NCBI GenBank assembly: GCA_965237445.1
Contig: OZ250142.1
Location: forward strand, 2,294,001 to 2,358,000
Source: G963668185 sp965237445
Lineage (GTDB): Bacteria > Chloroflexota > Dehalococcoidia > Lucifugimonadales > G963668185
Length of the DNA stretch: 64,000 bases
Direction of reading: 5' to 3'
A program made the translations under genes and the position numbers. Below, piece by piece: positions 8,251 through 16,201 of this stretch. How positions within the stretch are numbered: the stretch's first letter is position 1; the number at the start of each line of letters is the position of its first letter. Below the pieces are notes generated by a model. The model had not been told where the DNA came from, did not search any database, and saw nothing but the letters and a program-made list of their open reading frames with translations.

Positions 8251-9063
8251 ATGTTTACATTGATACCAGGAATATTGTTACGAGGGGAAAGCTCCGGCAC
8301 TGCTTTCGGAGCGCTGTCGTTCACTATGCTCGCGGCGCTACTGACGACTCTGGCGATAGCCGTGTCGGCATGTAACGGCGACGAGCCGGCGCCGGCGCCG
8401 ACGCACGAGGCGGTAGTTGAGGCGACGCCCGAACCTCCTCCGCCCTCGTTCATTGGGGATGTGGAAGCGATTTGGGCGGACGACTTCGAGCGGTACTCCG
8501 CCGGCACCTTCCCACGAGAGGGCGGCTGGCAGCGGTGGAAGAGCAGGACGCTGAACGCGATCAGTTCGCAGTCCAGCGCGGGCGGCACAAAGTCATACGA
8601 ACTGGGCAAATCCTCTCAGACTGCCAAGAAAATCCCCGTGGGATTGCAGCAAGTGTCTTACACAGCGAAGTTCATGGTAACTGCCGTAGACGAGACCAGC
8701 CCTTCGCCCTCGATCATGATCGGTTTGGGGTGGAAGATGGTAGACGGCAACGTTCCTCACGCCTCCGCTTGCGGGGTCTGGGTCAGCGGCCGTCTTACCT
8801 GCGGCGGCATGGACCTCGGGTTGGCCGAAGCAGAGAAGTGGTACGAGTTACATGTCGTTGCCGACCTCGCGTACGGGAGCGCGCAGTACTGGCTTGACGG
8901 GACGGACTATGGCGTCTCGCCGCTCGTGACTTCGTTCGGCGTGCCTCTGGACAACGTCTCGCACTTCCTTGCACTGAGCGGACCGCGGGAAGTCGAGGCA
9001 TACATCGACGATGTGGCGGTCTTCAGAGGTGAGGTGGGCCCCCTGAGTTCCTCTCAGCCCTAG
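8251..9063 (+). CDS. Predicted lipoprotein with a laminin-G/DUF1080-like beta-sandwich
   Basis: Up to 270 residues. A lipoprotein signal peptide is clear: hydrophobic MLAALLTTLAIAV followed by the lipobox VSAC, so the mature protein starts at that cysteine. A proline/glutamate-rich linker leads into a domain of about 190 residues (WADDFERYSAGTFPREGG... to YIDDVAVFRG) resembling concanavalin-like extracellular domains that bind sugars or debris. The start may be 8251 or the internal ATG at 8326, just ahead of the hydrophobic core. It is probably anchored on the outer face of the membrane. Ligand unknown. Confidence 0.7.
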   Translation: MFTLIPGILLRGESSGTAFGALSFTMLAALLTTLAIAVSACNGDEPAPAPTHEAVVEATPEPPPPSFIGDVEAIWADDFERYSAGTFPREGGWQRWKSRTLNAISSQSSAGGTKSYELGKSSQTAKKIPVGLQQVSYTAKFMVTAVDETSPSPSIMIGLGWKMVDGNVPHASACGVWVSGRLTCGGMDLGLAEAEKWYELHVVADLAYGSAQYWLDGTDYGVSPLVTSFGVPLDNVSHFLALSGPREVEAYIDDVAVFRGEVGPLSSSQP

Positions 9064-9208
9064 CAGGCTGCGGAAGAATCTTTCCCGACCATGCTTCAGA
9101 CCCACTTCTTGACAGGAAGGGGAGGAGATATGTATCTGAGGGACACCCTCAGACTCCCGGCAAAGGGGCTCTGCCCCTCTGCACACCCCGTTTTTCAGCA
9201 GCCTGCTA
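9061..9208. repeat. Structured palindromic intergenic repeat (about 148 bp)
   Basis: The ends form a 15-bp inverted repeat with one mismatch (9061-9075 TAGCAGGCTGCGGAA, and 9194-9208). Inside are two perfect hairpins: TCTGAGGG/CCCTCAGA (9135-9153) and AGGGGC/GCCCCT (9164-9178). The nested symmetry in a short non-coding stretch between two plus-strand genes suggests a MITE- or REP-like mobile repeat, possibly also acting as a transcription attenuator after the lipoprotein gene. Only one copy lies in this window, so its repetitive nature is inferred from its structure. Confidence 0.6.
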
Positions 9209-9237
9209 GTCTGCAATAGGGCAACACGGCGCACGGT

Positions 9238-9906
9238 ATGATTCATCGGGAATTTCACTGCGAACTGTTCGTGTTCCGGCATGGCGAGTCCAAGTCCAAC
9301 GCAGAGCTTGGGTGGATGGGCGCCACCGACCGCGACTCGCCCCTGACGGAGACGGGCGTCCGACAATCGAAGGCGCTGGGCCGCCGGTTGCGAGCAGAGG
9401 GCGTGTGCTTTGACCGGATGTACAGCTCCACTTTTCCACGCGCAATCCAATCGGCCGAATTGGCGCTGGAGGCGATGGGGCAGACGAGCGTGCCTGTAAC
9501 GCCTGTCCCGGCACTCGTCGAGAGGGAGACGCCGTCCTGGCGCGGGATGGGTAGCAAGGAAGCCCTGACCGACGAGGCGCTCGCCTACATGACCGTGAAG
9601 AGCTCAGACTTTGTTCCGGTGGGAGGGGAGTCCCACCGGATGGCGCGGAGGCGGATATCGGCATGGCTGGAGGACGAGCTGCTTTACAACGTGGAACTGA
9701 CTGGCAAGCTGGTGGAGCTGACCATCGGTGTGTCGACTCACGGGGACACGATCAACAGCATCCTTCATTATGTGCTGGGCACGGACGAGCGGTTCCTCTC
9801 GAACTGCGAGCCCGCTAACTGCTCCGTTACAAGGCTGGCGTTCGACAGCGGCGGCTGGGCGGTGCTGTCGGTCAACGACGCCGGGCATCTTTCGAGAGGC
9901 GTTTAG
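9238..9906 (+). CDS. Histidine phosphatase (phosphoglycerate-mutase-like) family protein
   Basis: A 222-residue branch of the histidine phosphatase superfamily. The phospho-accepting motif FRHGES is at about 13-18, YSSTFPRAIQSA supplies a conserved Arg, a Glu lies in VERETPSW, and the second His is in STHGDTINS near 167. It hydrolyses or transfers a phosphate through a phosphohistidine; the substrate is not predictable. It follows the palindromic repeat and overlaps nothing. The upstream ribosome site is weak. Confidence 0.85.
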   Translation: MIHREFHCELFVFRHGESKSNAELGWMGATDRDSPLTETGVRQSKALGRRLRAEGVCFDRMYSSTFPRAIQSAELALEAMGQTSVPVTPVPALVERETPSWRGMGSKEALTDEALAYMTVKSSDFVPVGGESHRMARRRISAWLEDELLYNVELTGKLVELTIGVSTHGDTINSILHYVLGTDERFLSNCEPANCSVTRLAFDSGGWAVLSVNDAGHLSRGV

Positions 9907-9951
9907 CCCTCGACTGTCAGCGAGATCCGGCGCTCGCGACTTTGATGGGCG

Positions 9952-10908
9952 TCAGCGGCCCTCGTGGGCGCGGCGTATTGCGTCCGACACGAACTCATAG
10001 TAGTCGGTCCCTGCTCTGTCGTCGGTGGCGCTGAGGTCGCCCATTTCGCGAGAGGCGGGAATCCAGGCCGCCGGGTCGGGTAGGGCGCGCGCCGCGCACG
10101 CCACCTCCCAGAAGCCGAGGTTGCGTACCGGGCCTGATTCGGCCTCGTAGTAGTGCAGGAAGGGGTCCGCGGCCTCCTTGATGCCTCTCAGGTACATGTT
10201 CATTCTGAAGTAGCCAACGTCCAGAGCAGGATCGCCGTATGATGCCGCATCCCAGTCGAGGAGCGCCGACACGCGGCCATCGAGCCACAGGACGTTCCCC
10301 GGCCAGTAGTCCATGTGAAGGAACACCGGTGGAGCAGCGGGAATCCCGGACCGAAGCTCCCGGACTGTGCTGAAGATGGTCTCCGATAGCCGGTGCCCGG
10401 TCTTTATGGCAGGCCAGTTGCCTGAAAGAAAGAACAGCCCCATGTCCGTGCCGCTATAGATGTGCTCACGATCTTCGGCATCCGGTCTGACGTCGTGTAC
10501 CCGCAGGAGGAGGCGGGCGAGGTCTTCGGCCCAGCTACGCGGATCCAAAGGACCTGCGATCTGCCGGCCTTCAACCAACGTGGTGACGATTCCAGGGATA
10601 TCCAGCAACTCGCCGGTGACGTCGAGAAGAACGGGCTCAGGGGCAGGAATGCCGTGTATGCGGGCGATCTGCAGGCCGTGGAACTCGGCGGTTGCTCGCT
10701 GGGGGTCGGGGTCGTCGGTCAAGCGTTTGACTACGAATCGCAGCGTGCGGCCCCGGGGAGATCCGGCCTCGATAATATGAACGGCGTTCGTGAAGGCAGC
10801 CTGAGCCGGTGTTATCGATATCAGCTTGTGGCGCGGGGCGATCTCATCGAGGACCTGTTGAGCCTTACGGGAGCCCAGCCCGATGATCGATGTTTGACCT
10901 TCGAGCAC
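9952..10908 (-). CDS. APH-type phosphotransferase (aminoglycoside/choline-kinase-like)
   Basis: A 318-residue kinase-like protein. The catalytic HxDxxxxN loop is HMDYWPGN, followed by the metal-binding LDWDAASYGDP segment. An N-terminal lobe runs through about residue 110. Environmental members of this family mostly phosphorylate small alcohols, sugars or acyl-CoA-pathway intermediates, so an antibiotic role should not be assumed. The start is GTG at 10908 with AGGA upstream. It lies 47 bp after an SDR gene and downstream of a GMC oxidoreductase, probably in one operon. Confidence 0.85.
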   Translation of the reverse strand: MLEGQTSIIGLGSRKAQQVLDEIAPRHKLISITPAQAAFTNAVHIIEAGSPRGRTLRFVVKRLTDDPDPQRATAEFHGLQIARIHGIPAPEPVLLDVTGELLDIPGIVTTLVEGRQIAGPLDPRSWAEDLARLLLRVHDVRPDAEDREHIYSGTDMGLFFLSGNWPAIKTGHRLSETIFSTVRELRSGIPAAPPVFLHMDYWPGNVLWLDGRVSALLDWDAASYGDPALDVGYFRMNMYLRGIKEAADPFLHYYEAESGPVRNLGFWEVACAARALPDPAAWIPASREMGDLSATDDRAGTDYYEFVSDAIRRAHEGR

Positions 10909-10955
10909 CAGCCGGTCCTAGATGAGAGGCGAGCCTGTGCTCGGCAGCGGCCGGT

Positions 10956-11717
10956 CTACGAGTATGAGAACGCCGGCGTTATTTCGCCGGAGAAGTCTCT
11001 ACGATGGCTAGGCATGACGACGATGTCAGCAACAAGGCTGCGCGCCGGGGCGGCCACGGCGAGGACAATTGCGTCAGCCACATCGTCCGAGGCCAGCATC
11101 GTCGCGCGGGCATCCGCGGAGGGCACCACCGGGCGTAGCTCCATGATGGGAGTGTCGACCTCGCCAGGCGACACCGAGCAGGCGCGAACTCCCGTGTTCG
11201 CAAGCTCCTGGTTTAGGTACTCGGTGTAGTTCAGGATGGCGGCTTTGGCCGGGCCGTAAATCGGCCCCGAGAGCAGGCTGGCCCGTTTGCCGGCCACCGA
11301 GGACACGTTCACTATAGTCCCCGATCCGGCTTTGACCATCGTGGGCAGCACGGCCTGTGTAAGGAACAACGGACCGATCACGTTGACGCGAAACACAGCG
11401 TCGGCCTCTTCCGGAGTCAGTGTGAGGGTGGTCCTGTTCCGGCTGCTGAAGCCGGCGTTGTTGATAAGGACGTCAATCCGGTTGTACTCCCGCAGTGTGT
11501 CATCGACGATACGCTTGATGTCTTCTGTATTCGTAACGTCCGCCGCCATGACGGTCGCGGCAGATCCAGCGGCCTCGATGCGGTCGCGCACGGTATCCAG
11601 CTTCGACCTGGTGCGGCCGACGAGCACGGGGACCGCGCCCAAGCCGGCCAGACGAACCGCCGTCGCCTCGCCGATGCCGCTGCCGGCTCCGGTCACTATG
11701 CATACTTGTCCATTCAT
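10956..11717 (-). CDS. Short-chain dehydrogenase/reductase (SDR)
   Basis: A 253-residue classical SDR. It has the cofactor motif TGAGSGIG at 9-16, the structural LINNAG motif near 87, the catalytic Ser in VNVSSVAG and Tyr/Lys in YGPAK near 156-160. Arg in VGRTRSK after beta2 hints at NADP(H). The ATG at 11717 has a strong AGGAGG. It sits 57 bp after a GMC oxidoreductase and 47 bp before the APH gene. Oxidation of an alcohol made by the neighbouring pathway is a reasonable guess. Confidence 0.92.
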   Translation of the reverse strand: MNGQVCIVTGAGSGIGEATAVRLAGLGAVPVLVGRTRSKLDTVRDRIEAAGSAATVMAADVTNTEDIKRIVDDTLREYNRIDVLINNAGFSSRNRTTLTLTPEEADAVFRVNVIGPLFLTQAVLPTMVKAGSGTIVNVSSVAGKRASLLSGPIYGPAKAAILNYTEYLNQELANTGVRACSVSPGEVDTPIMELRPVVPSADARATMLASDDVADAIVLAVAAPARSLVADIVVMPSHRRDFSGEITPAFSYS

Positions 11718-11774
11718 TCCGTGCCTCCTGATATGCGTCTAACGCAGTTCGATTGCCCGCCGCGCCCGGCTGGG

Positions 11775-13328
11775 TCAGTCGCCTTGCTTGATGAAGTCGG
11801 CAACGCGCTCCCCCATTGCCATGACGTTCGCGTTCAGGTTCGCGCGGGGGCAGTCAGGCATGATCGAGGCGTCCACGACCCTGATCCCCTCCAGGCCGTG
11901 CACCTTGCCATGTTGGTCCACAACGGCCATGGGATCGGTCGACGGGCCCATCTTGCACGTGCACGATATGTGGTGAGCGGTCACAACCTCTCGCATCAGC
12001 CAATCGTTCATCGCTTCGTCGGAAGCGAGCACATCGTCGGACGGCTCCATGCGCGCCTCGACGATGTCATCGAACGCAGAGTGGTTAAACAGGTCGGCGG
12101 CGAGCCTGATACCCTCCCGGCACCGCTGCACGTCAAACGGATCGTCCAGCAGGTTGTAGTCTAGGTGGGGCTGCCTTCGCGGGTCGGTGGATACCAGCCT
12201 CAACTCCCCGACGCTGACGGCCAGGTTCAAGCAAAGGCAGATACCGACGCCCACCGGCCACTTCTCGTCCATGCCCCGGTCCGGCTTTTCCGACACGAAG
12301 TTGTTCATGTACATGATCATGTCGTTTCGGAATGGCGAGCCGCCGGCCGTGTACCGCAGCGTAACCGCTCCGGCGGGTGTAGAGCGCGTGTCGAGCGGGA
12401 AGCCGGGCTTCGTGCGCCAGCCGGCGTGAACGTCCGGATGGTCGCGCAGGTTACTGCCAACGCCGGGAACGTCCTGCACAACAGGTATTCCCAGGTCTGT
12501 AAGCTGGTCCGCCGGGCCGACACCGGACAGCGCAAGTAGTTGCGGCGATCCGACGGCCCCGGCGCACAGAATCACCTCGTGCGCCCGAAGCGTGTAGAAC
12601 TCGCCCTGGCTCAAAACGAGCACGCCGGTGGCCCGATTCCCATCGAAGAGGACGCCATGCACGAGGCAGTTGGGTCTGATCGTCAGGCCAAGCCGGTGCC
12701 GGGCCAGGTTGAGGTACGACATCGAGGTACTCACTCGCTGGCGGTCCACAATGTTGAAGGTAAGCGGGCCTACGCCAGTTGATCCGGGGTCGTTGTGGTC
12801 CGGGCAGTCCGTGAAGCCCGCGTCTCTGCAAGCCTGGTAGAAGGCGTGCTCCTGCGGCCCCCAGACATCCGAGTCGTACCTGCCCACACTTACAGGCCCG
12901 CCTCCGCCGTGGTGCTCCGCCGAAGAGTAGTCGCGGTCGGACTCGGACTTGTTGAAGTAGGGGAGCATCTGGTCGAAAGTCCACTTGTCATTGCCCATTT
13001 CGGCCCAGCGGTCGAAGTCGTCCGGCAATCCCCGCAAGTACTGGGCACCGTTGACCGCGCTGGACCCGCCAGTGATTTTGCCGCGAGGCACCACCATGGG
13101 CGGGGCCTCGTCCGTTGCCCGGGCGACGTAGTTCCAGAGGTGCTGGCTCTCCCATATGGAGGCGTTGCTACCGTAGGCATACCGGACTTCGACCGGCAGG
13201 TCCTCGACGTCCGGGAAATCCAAGCCCGCCTCGATCAGCATCACAGACCGACCGGGGTCTTCCGACAGGCGCATTGCGAGCACGGAACCTGCGGAGCCTG
13301 CGCCGACGATTATGTGGTCGTATATCAT
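11775..13328 (-). CDS. GMC-family FAD oxidoreductase (choline-dehydrogenase-like)
   Basis: A 517-residue glucose-methanol-choline oxidoreductase. The FAD motif IIVGAGSAGSVLAMRL is at 6-21, the GMC signature PRGKITGGSSAVNG near 83, a His pair HHISCTCKMG near 455, and the C-terminal VDASIMPDCPRANLNANVMAMGE signature follows (quoted in parts). It oxidises a primary alcohol or polyol. The frame extends upstream to 13574, but the ATG at 13328 carries GGAGGT and starts directly at the flavin-binding strand. It leads an operon with the SDR and APH genes and is divergent from the Gfo/Idh/MocA gene, with a 108-bp shared promoter region. Confidence 0.93.
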   Translation of the reverse strand: MIYDHIIVGAGSAGSVLAMRLSEDPGRSVMLIEAGLDFPDVEDLPVEVRYAYGSNASIWESQHLWNYVARATDEAPPMVVPRGKITGGSSAVNGAQYLRGLPDDFDRWAEMGNDKWTFDQMLPYFNKSESDRDYSSAEHHGGGGPVSVGRYDSDVWGPQEHAFYQACRDAGFTDCPDHNDPGSTGVGPLTFNIVDRQRVSTSMSYLNLARHRLGLTIRPNCLVHGVLFDGNRATGVLVLSQGEFYTLRAHEVILCAGAVGSPQLLALSGVGPADQLTDLGIPVVQDVPGVGSNLRDHPDVHAGWRTKPGFPLDTRSTPAGAVTLRYTAGGSPFRNDMIMYMNNFVSEKPDRGMDEKWPVGVGICLCLNLAVSVGELRLVSTDPRRQPHLDYNLLDDPFDVQRCREGIRLAADLFNHSAFDDIVEARMEPSDDVLASDEAMNDWLMREVVTAHHISCTCKMGPSTDPMAVVDQHGKVHGLEGIRVVDASIMPDCPRANLNANVMAMGERVADFIKQGD

Positions 13329-13436
13329 GCGTTGCTGACCTCCGTAAATAGACCCCAGGTGGGCCGGACCAGCCCGTGATGCCTCATGTGCGGGCAACGT
13401 GATGTTACGCGATGCGGGAGGCGTGAAACAAACCTG

Positions 13437-14549
13437 ATGCGAACGGTGGAACAGATCAACCTGGGTATCGTTGGCGCGTCCGGCCGGGGATCGGGCTTCA
13501 AGACGGCATGCGACGCGGTCGGAACAGTGCGAGTCCACGCGGTGTGTGACATCGACACGGCAGGCCTTCCGCAAGCCGCGGCGGCCCTCGGGGCGGCGGA
13601 GCAGTACGTCGACTACGGCGAGATGCTGTCAGCTTCGGACATCGACGCGGTTGTTATCGCCACGCCCATGCAGCACCACGTCGAGCAGTCAATCGCGGCG
13701 CTCGAGCGTGGCCTCCACGTGCTGAGCGAGGTCCCGGCCGGCGTAAGCATCGAAGAGTGCCGGCAGCTCGTGACGGCGTGCGAAGCGTCCGACGCTGTCT
13801 ACATGATGGCGGAGAACTATGCGTACACAAAACCGAACATGATGGTCCGGGAGATAGCGGACAAAGGGCTGTTCGGCGAGCTCTACTATGCGGAGGGCGA
13901 ATACCTACACGAACTGAAGGGGCTGAATGAACGAACTCCCTGGCGGCGTGTGTGGCAGACCGGCATAGACGGCGTTACGTACGGTACGCACAGTCTGGGT
14001 CCGATACTGCAGTGGATGAGTGGGGACCGCGTCGTGTCTGTATGTTGCGCCGGGAGCGGCCATCACCACGTGAACCCGCGCGGCAACGAGTACCACCAAG
14101 ACAGCAACGTGATGCTGTGCAAGATGGCAAGCGGCGGGCTCGTCAAGATCAGGGTGGACATGTTGTCGGACAGGCCCCACGCTATGACGAATTACCAGCT
14201 TCAAGGCACTGACGGTTGCTACGAGTCGGCCCGCGCGCCGGGGGAGCCGGACAGGATATGGCTGCGATCTGAGCGCGCGGAACCGGACCAATGGCAGAGC
14301 CTCGAAGAGCTGGAAGAGAAGTATCTGCCTGAGCAGTGGCGGAAGGCAGGGGAGGCCGCCCGGTCGGCAGGCCACGACGGCGGCGACTACTTCGAGGTGC
14401 TGGAGTTCGTCGACGCGGCGCTTGGCAAGCGGGCGCCTAACATCGGGATCCACGAGGCGATGGACATGACGGTCCCGGGGCTGGTCAGCCAGCAGTCGAT
14501 AGTCAGCGGCGGCGAGTGGCTGCCGGCGCCGGACTCGCGAAAGTGGTAG
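13437..14549 (+). CDS. Gfo/Idh/MocA-family NAD(P)-dependent oxidoreductase
   Basis: A 370-residue sugar or inositol-type dehydrogenase. The Rossmann motif LGIVGASGRGSG is near the N-terminus, the conserved E(V)PAG segment reads SEVPAGVS near 100, and MMAENYAYTKPN matches the family's catalytic-domain entrance. The ATG at 13437 is preferred to an in-frame upstream start at 13386 because the Rossmann fold begins within 10 residues; GGGAGG lies about 15 nt upstream. It is divergent from the GMC/SDR/APH operon, so a joint role in oxidising a carbohydrate or polyol is plausible. Confidence 0.9.
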   Translation: MRTVEQINLGIVGASGRGSGFKTACDAVGTVRVHAVCDIDTAGLPQAAAALGAAEQYVDYGEMLSASDIDAVVIATPMQHHVEQSIAALERGLHVLSEVPAGVSIEECRQLVTACEASDAVYMMAENYAYTKPNMMVREIADKGLFGELYYAEGEYLHELKGLNERTPWRRVWQTGIDGVTYGTHSLGPILQWMSGDRVVSVCCAGSGHHHVNPRGNEYHQDSNVMLCKMASGGLVKIRVDMLSDRPHAMTNYQLQGTDGCYESARAPGEPDRIWLRSERAEPDQWQSLEELEEKYLPEQWRKAGEAARSAGHDGGDYFEVLEFVDAALGKRAPNIGIHEAMDMTVPGLVSQQSIVSGGEWLPAPDSRKW

Positions 14550-14567
14550 CGGAGCGACTCCGGCCCT

Positions 14568-16136
14568 CTAGTCCTGCTCCTGCTCTCGGAGAACACGTCG
14601 AAGAATCTTGCCCGAAGGGTTCTTGGGGATCGCATCCACGAACTGAACCTCGCGGACACGCTTGAAGGTGGCGACCCTGCCGGCAACGAACGACATGATG
14701 TCTTCGCCGCTGGCATCTGCCCCCGGCTTCATCACGACGAACGCCTTCGGCACCTCGCCGGCTTCCTCGTCCGGCTTGGGTACAACGGCGGCGTCGGCCA
14801 CTGCGGGGTGCTCGAGCAGTAGTCCCTCGAGCTCGGCCGGCGGAACCTGGAAGCCCTTGTACTTGATGAGCTCTTTCTTGCGGTCCAACACCCAGACGTA
14901 CCCGTCTTCATCCATCTTCACTATGTCGCCGGTGTGAAGCCACCCGTCCTCGGTGATCGTCTCGGCCGTCGCCTCCGGGTTGTTGAAGTAGCCTTTCATT
15001 ACCTGAGGGCCCCTGACCAGCAGCTCGCCGATCTCGTTCGGCTCCAACTCGACCGTGCCGGTCTCCACATCCACGACCTTCTCTTCCATGTCCGGTCCGG
15101 CGGGTCCAATCGAGCCGGGCTTGGTCAGATGGGGCTCCAGGTAGTCGGAGTTGCAGTAAGGCGACGTTTCCGTCAGGCCGTACCCCTGGAGCACGGGGAA
15201 TCCCAAAATGCTCGATACGCGCTGCTGGAGCTCGCCGGATAGCGGGGCGGCGCCGCAGAAGCCGAATCTCAGAGCGGACAGGTCGTAGTCCTTCGCGGCC
15301 GGATACTGCGTAAGACCCAGCATGACCGGGGGCACGGTGTAGAGGATCGTAACCCGGTGCCGGGACAGCAACGCCAGGAACTCCTCCATGTCGAACCTGC
15401 CCATCATCACCTGCGTGGCCCCGACCGCGAGGGAGGCGTTCATCAGAATGTTCATGCCGTAAATGTGGAACAGCGGCAAGTGAACCAGGATTACGTCTTC
15501 CTCCGTCGGCGTGGCGGCCTCTTTGCGCTTGACCATCTGCTGGACGTTCGAGGTCAGGTTGAAATGGGTCAGCATCACGCCCTTGGAGATCCCTGTCGTG
15601 CCGCTGGAGTAGGGCAGGGCGGCCAGGTCTGTTTCGGGGTCTATGTCCACATCCGGGGGAGTAGAGGAAGCGCCATTCACAAGGCCCCAGAAAGAGTCAG
15701 GGCCGTTGGTGTCAGCGCCGATGACGATCGTCCGTGACAGCCGCGGGGCGTCGGCGCGCGCCTTTTCCAGCGTTCCCAGCAGGGACTCGTGGACTATCAG
15801 AATCTCGGCGCCGGAGTCGTTGAGCTGGTGCGCGATCTCACGCTCCCTGTAGCCCGAATTCAGGGTGGATACTACGGCTCCGGCCTTGACGATGCCGTAG
15901 AACGCAATTACGAACTCGACGCAGTTCGGGGCCAGCACACCTACCCTATCGCCCTTGGCGGCCCCGATCGAGGCCAGTCCGGAAGCCAGCCTGTTGCTGT
16001 ACTCGTCCAATTGGTTGAACGAGAAAGACCGCTCGCCGTCAATGACGGCAACTTTGTCGCCAAACTTCGCGGCCGTTTCGCTGAGCAGGCTCTGAAGAGA
16101 AATCTTCTCCAGAGGCGCTACGGAAGGTCGTCTCAC
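14568..16136 (-). CDS. Acyl-CoA synthetase / 4-coumarate-CoA-ligase-like AMP-forming enzyme
   Basis: A 522-residue ANL-superfamily ligase that activates a carboxylic acid with ATP and CoA. Core motifs are present: YSSGTTGISKG (P-loop, about 176-186), GYGLTETSP, GWLHTGD and the C-terminal catalytic lysine in NPSGKILRR near 513. The start is GTG at 16136 with AAGGAGG. It is last in a run of five minus-strand genes (from 21419), 53 bp after a CocE-type hydrolase, and could activate the acid released by that pathway. Aromatic-acid specificity is suggested by resemblance to 4CL only. Confidence 0.92.
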   Translation of the reverse strand: MRRPSVAPLEKISLQSLLSETAAKFGDKVAVIDGERSFSFNQLDEYSNRLASGLASIGAAKGDRVGVLAPNCVEFVIAFYGIVKAGAVVSTLNSGYREREIAHQLNDSGAEILIVHESLLGTLEKARADAPRLSRTIVIGADTNGPDSFWGLVNGASSTPPDVDIDPETDLAALPYSSGTTGISKGVMLTHFNLTSNVQQMVKRKEAATPTEEDVILVHLPLFHIYGMNILMNASLAVGATQVMMGRFDMEEFLALLSRHRVTILYTVPPVMLGLTQYPAAKDYDLSALRFGFCGAAPLSGELQQRVSSILGFPVLQGYGLTETSPYCNSDYLEPHLTKPGSIGPAGPDMEEKVVDVETGTVELEPNEIGELLVRGPQVMKGYFNNPEATAETITEDGWLHTGDIVKMDEDGYVWVLDRKKELIKYKGFQVPPAELEGLLLEHPAVADAAVVPKPDEEAGEVPKAFVVMKPGADASGEDIMSFVAGRVATFKRVREVQFVDAIPKNPSGKILRRVLREQEQD

Positions 16137-16154
16137 TTGAAATGCCTCCTTTGT

Positions 16155-16201
16155 GGGAATTCAGCTACTCGCTGGGTGCGGGAATTCAGCTACTCGCTGG
16201 G
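16155..16201. repeat. Tandem duplication covering a stop codon
   Basis: The 22-bp string beginning GGGAATTCAGCTACTCGCTG occurs at 16155-16176 and again at 16180-16201, a 25-bp period. The second copy contains the end of the CocE-type hydrolase gene (its last codons and TAG). The first is a non-coding duplicate between that gene and the acyl-CoA ligase. It looks like a recent slippage duplication. Confidence 0.8.

Noticed and set aside
9952..10908. Antibiotic-resistance phosphotransferase
   Set aside because: The fold matches APH, but the neighbours are metabolic dehydrogenases and this family is mostly non-resistance in environmental bacteria.
12795..13379. Plus-strand frame inside the GMC oxidoreductase
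   Set aside because: Shadow of the GMC gene; no motif or start signal.
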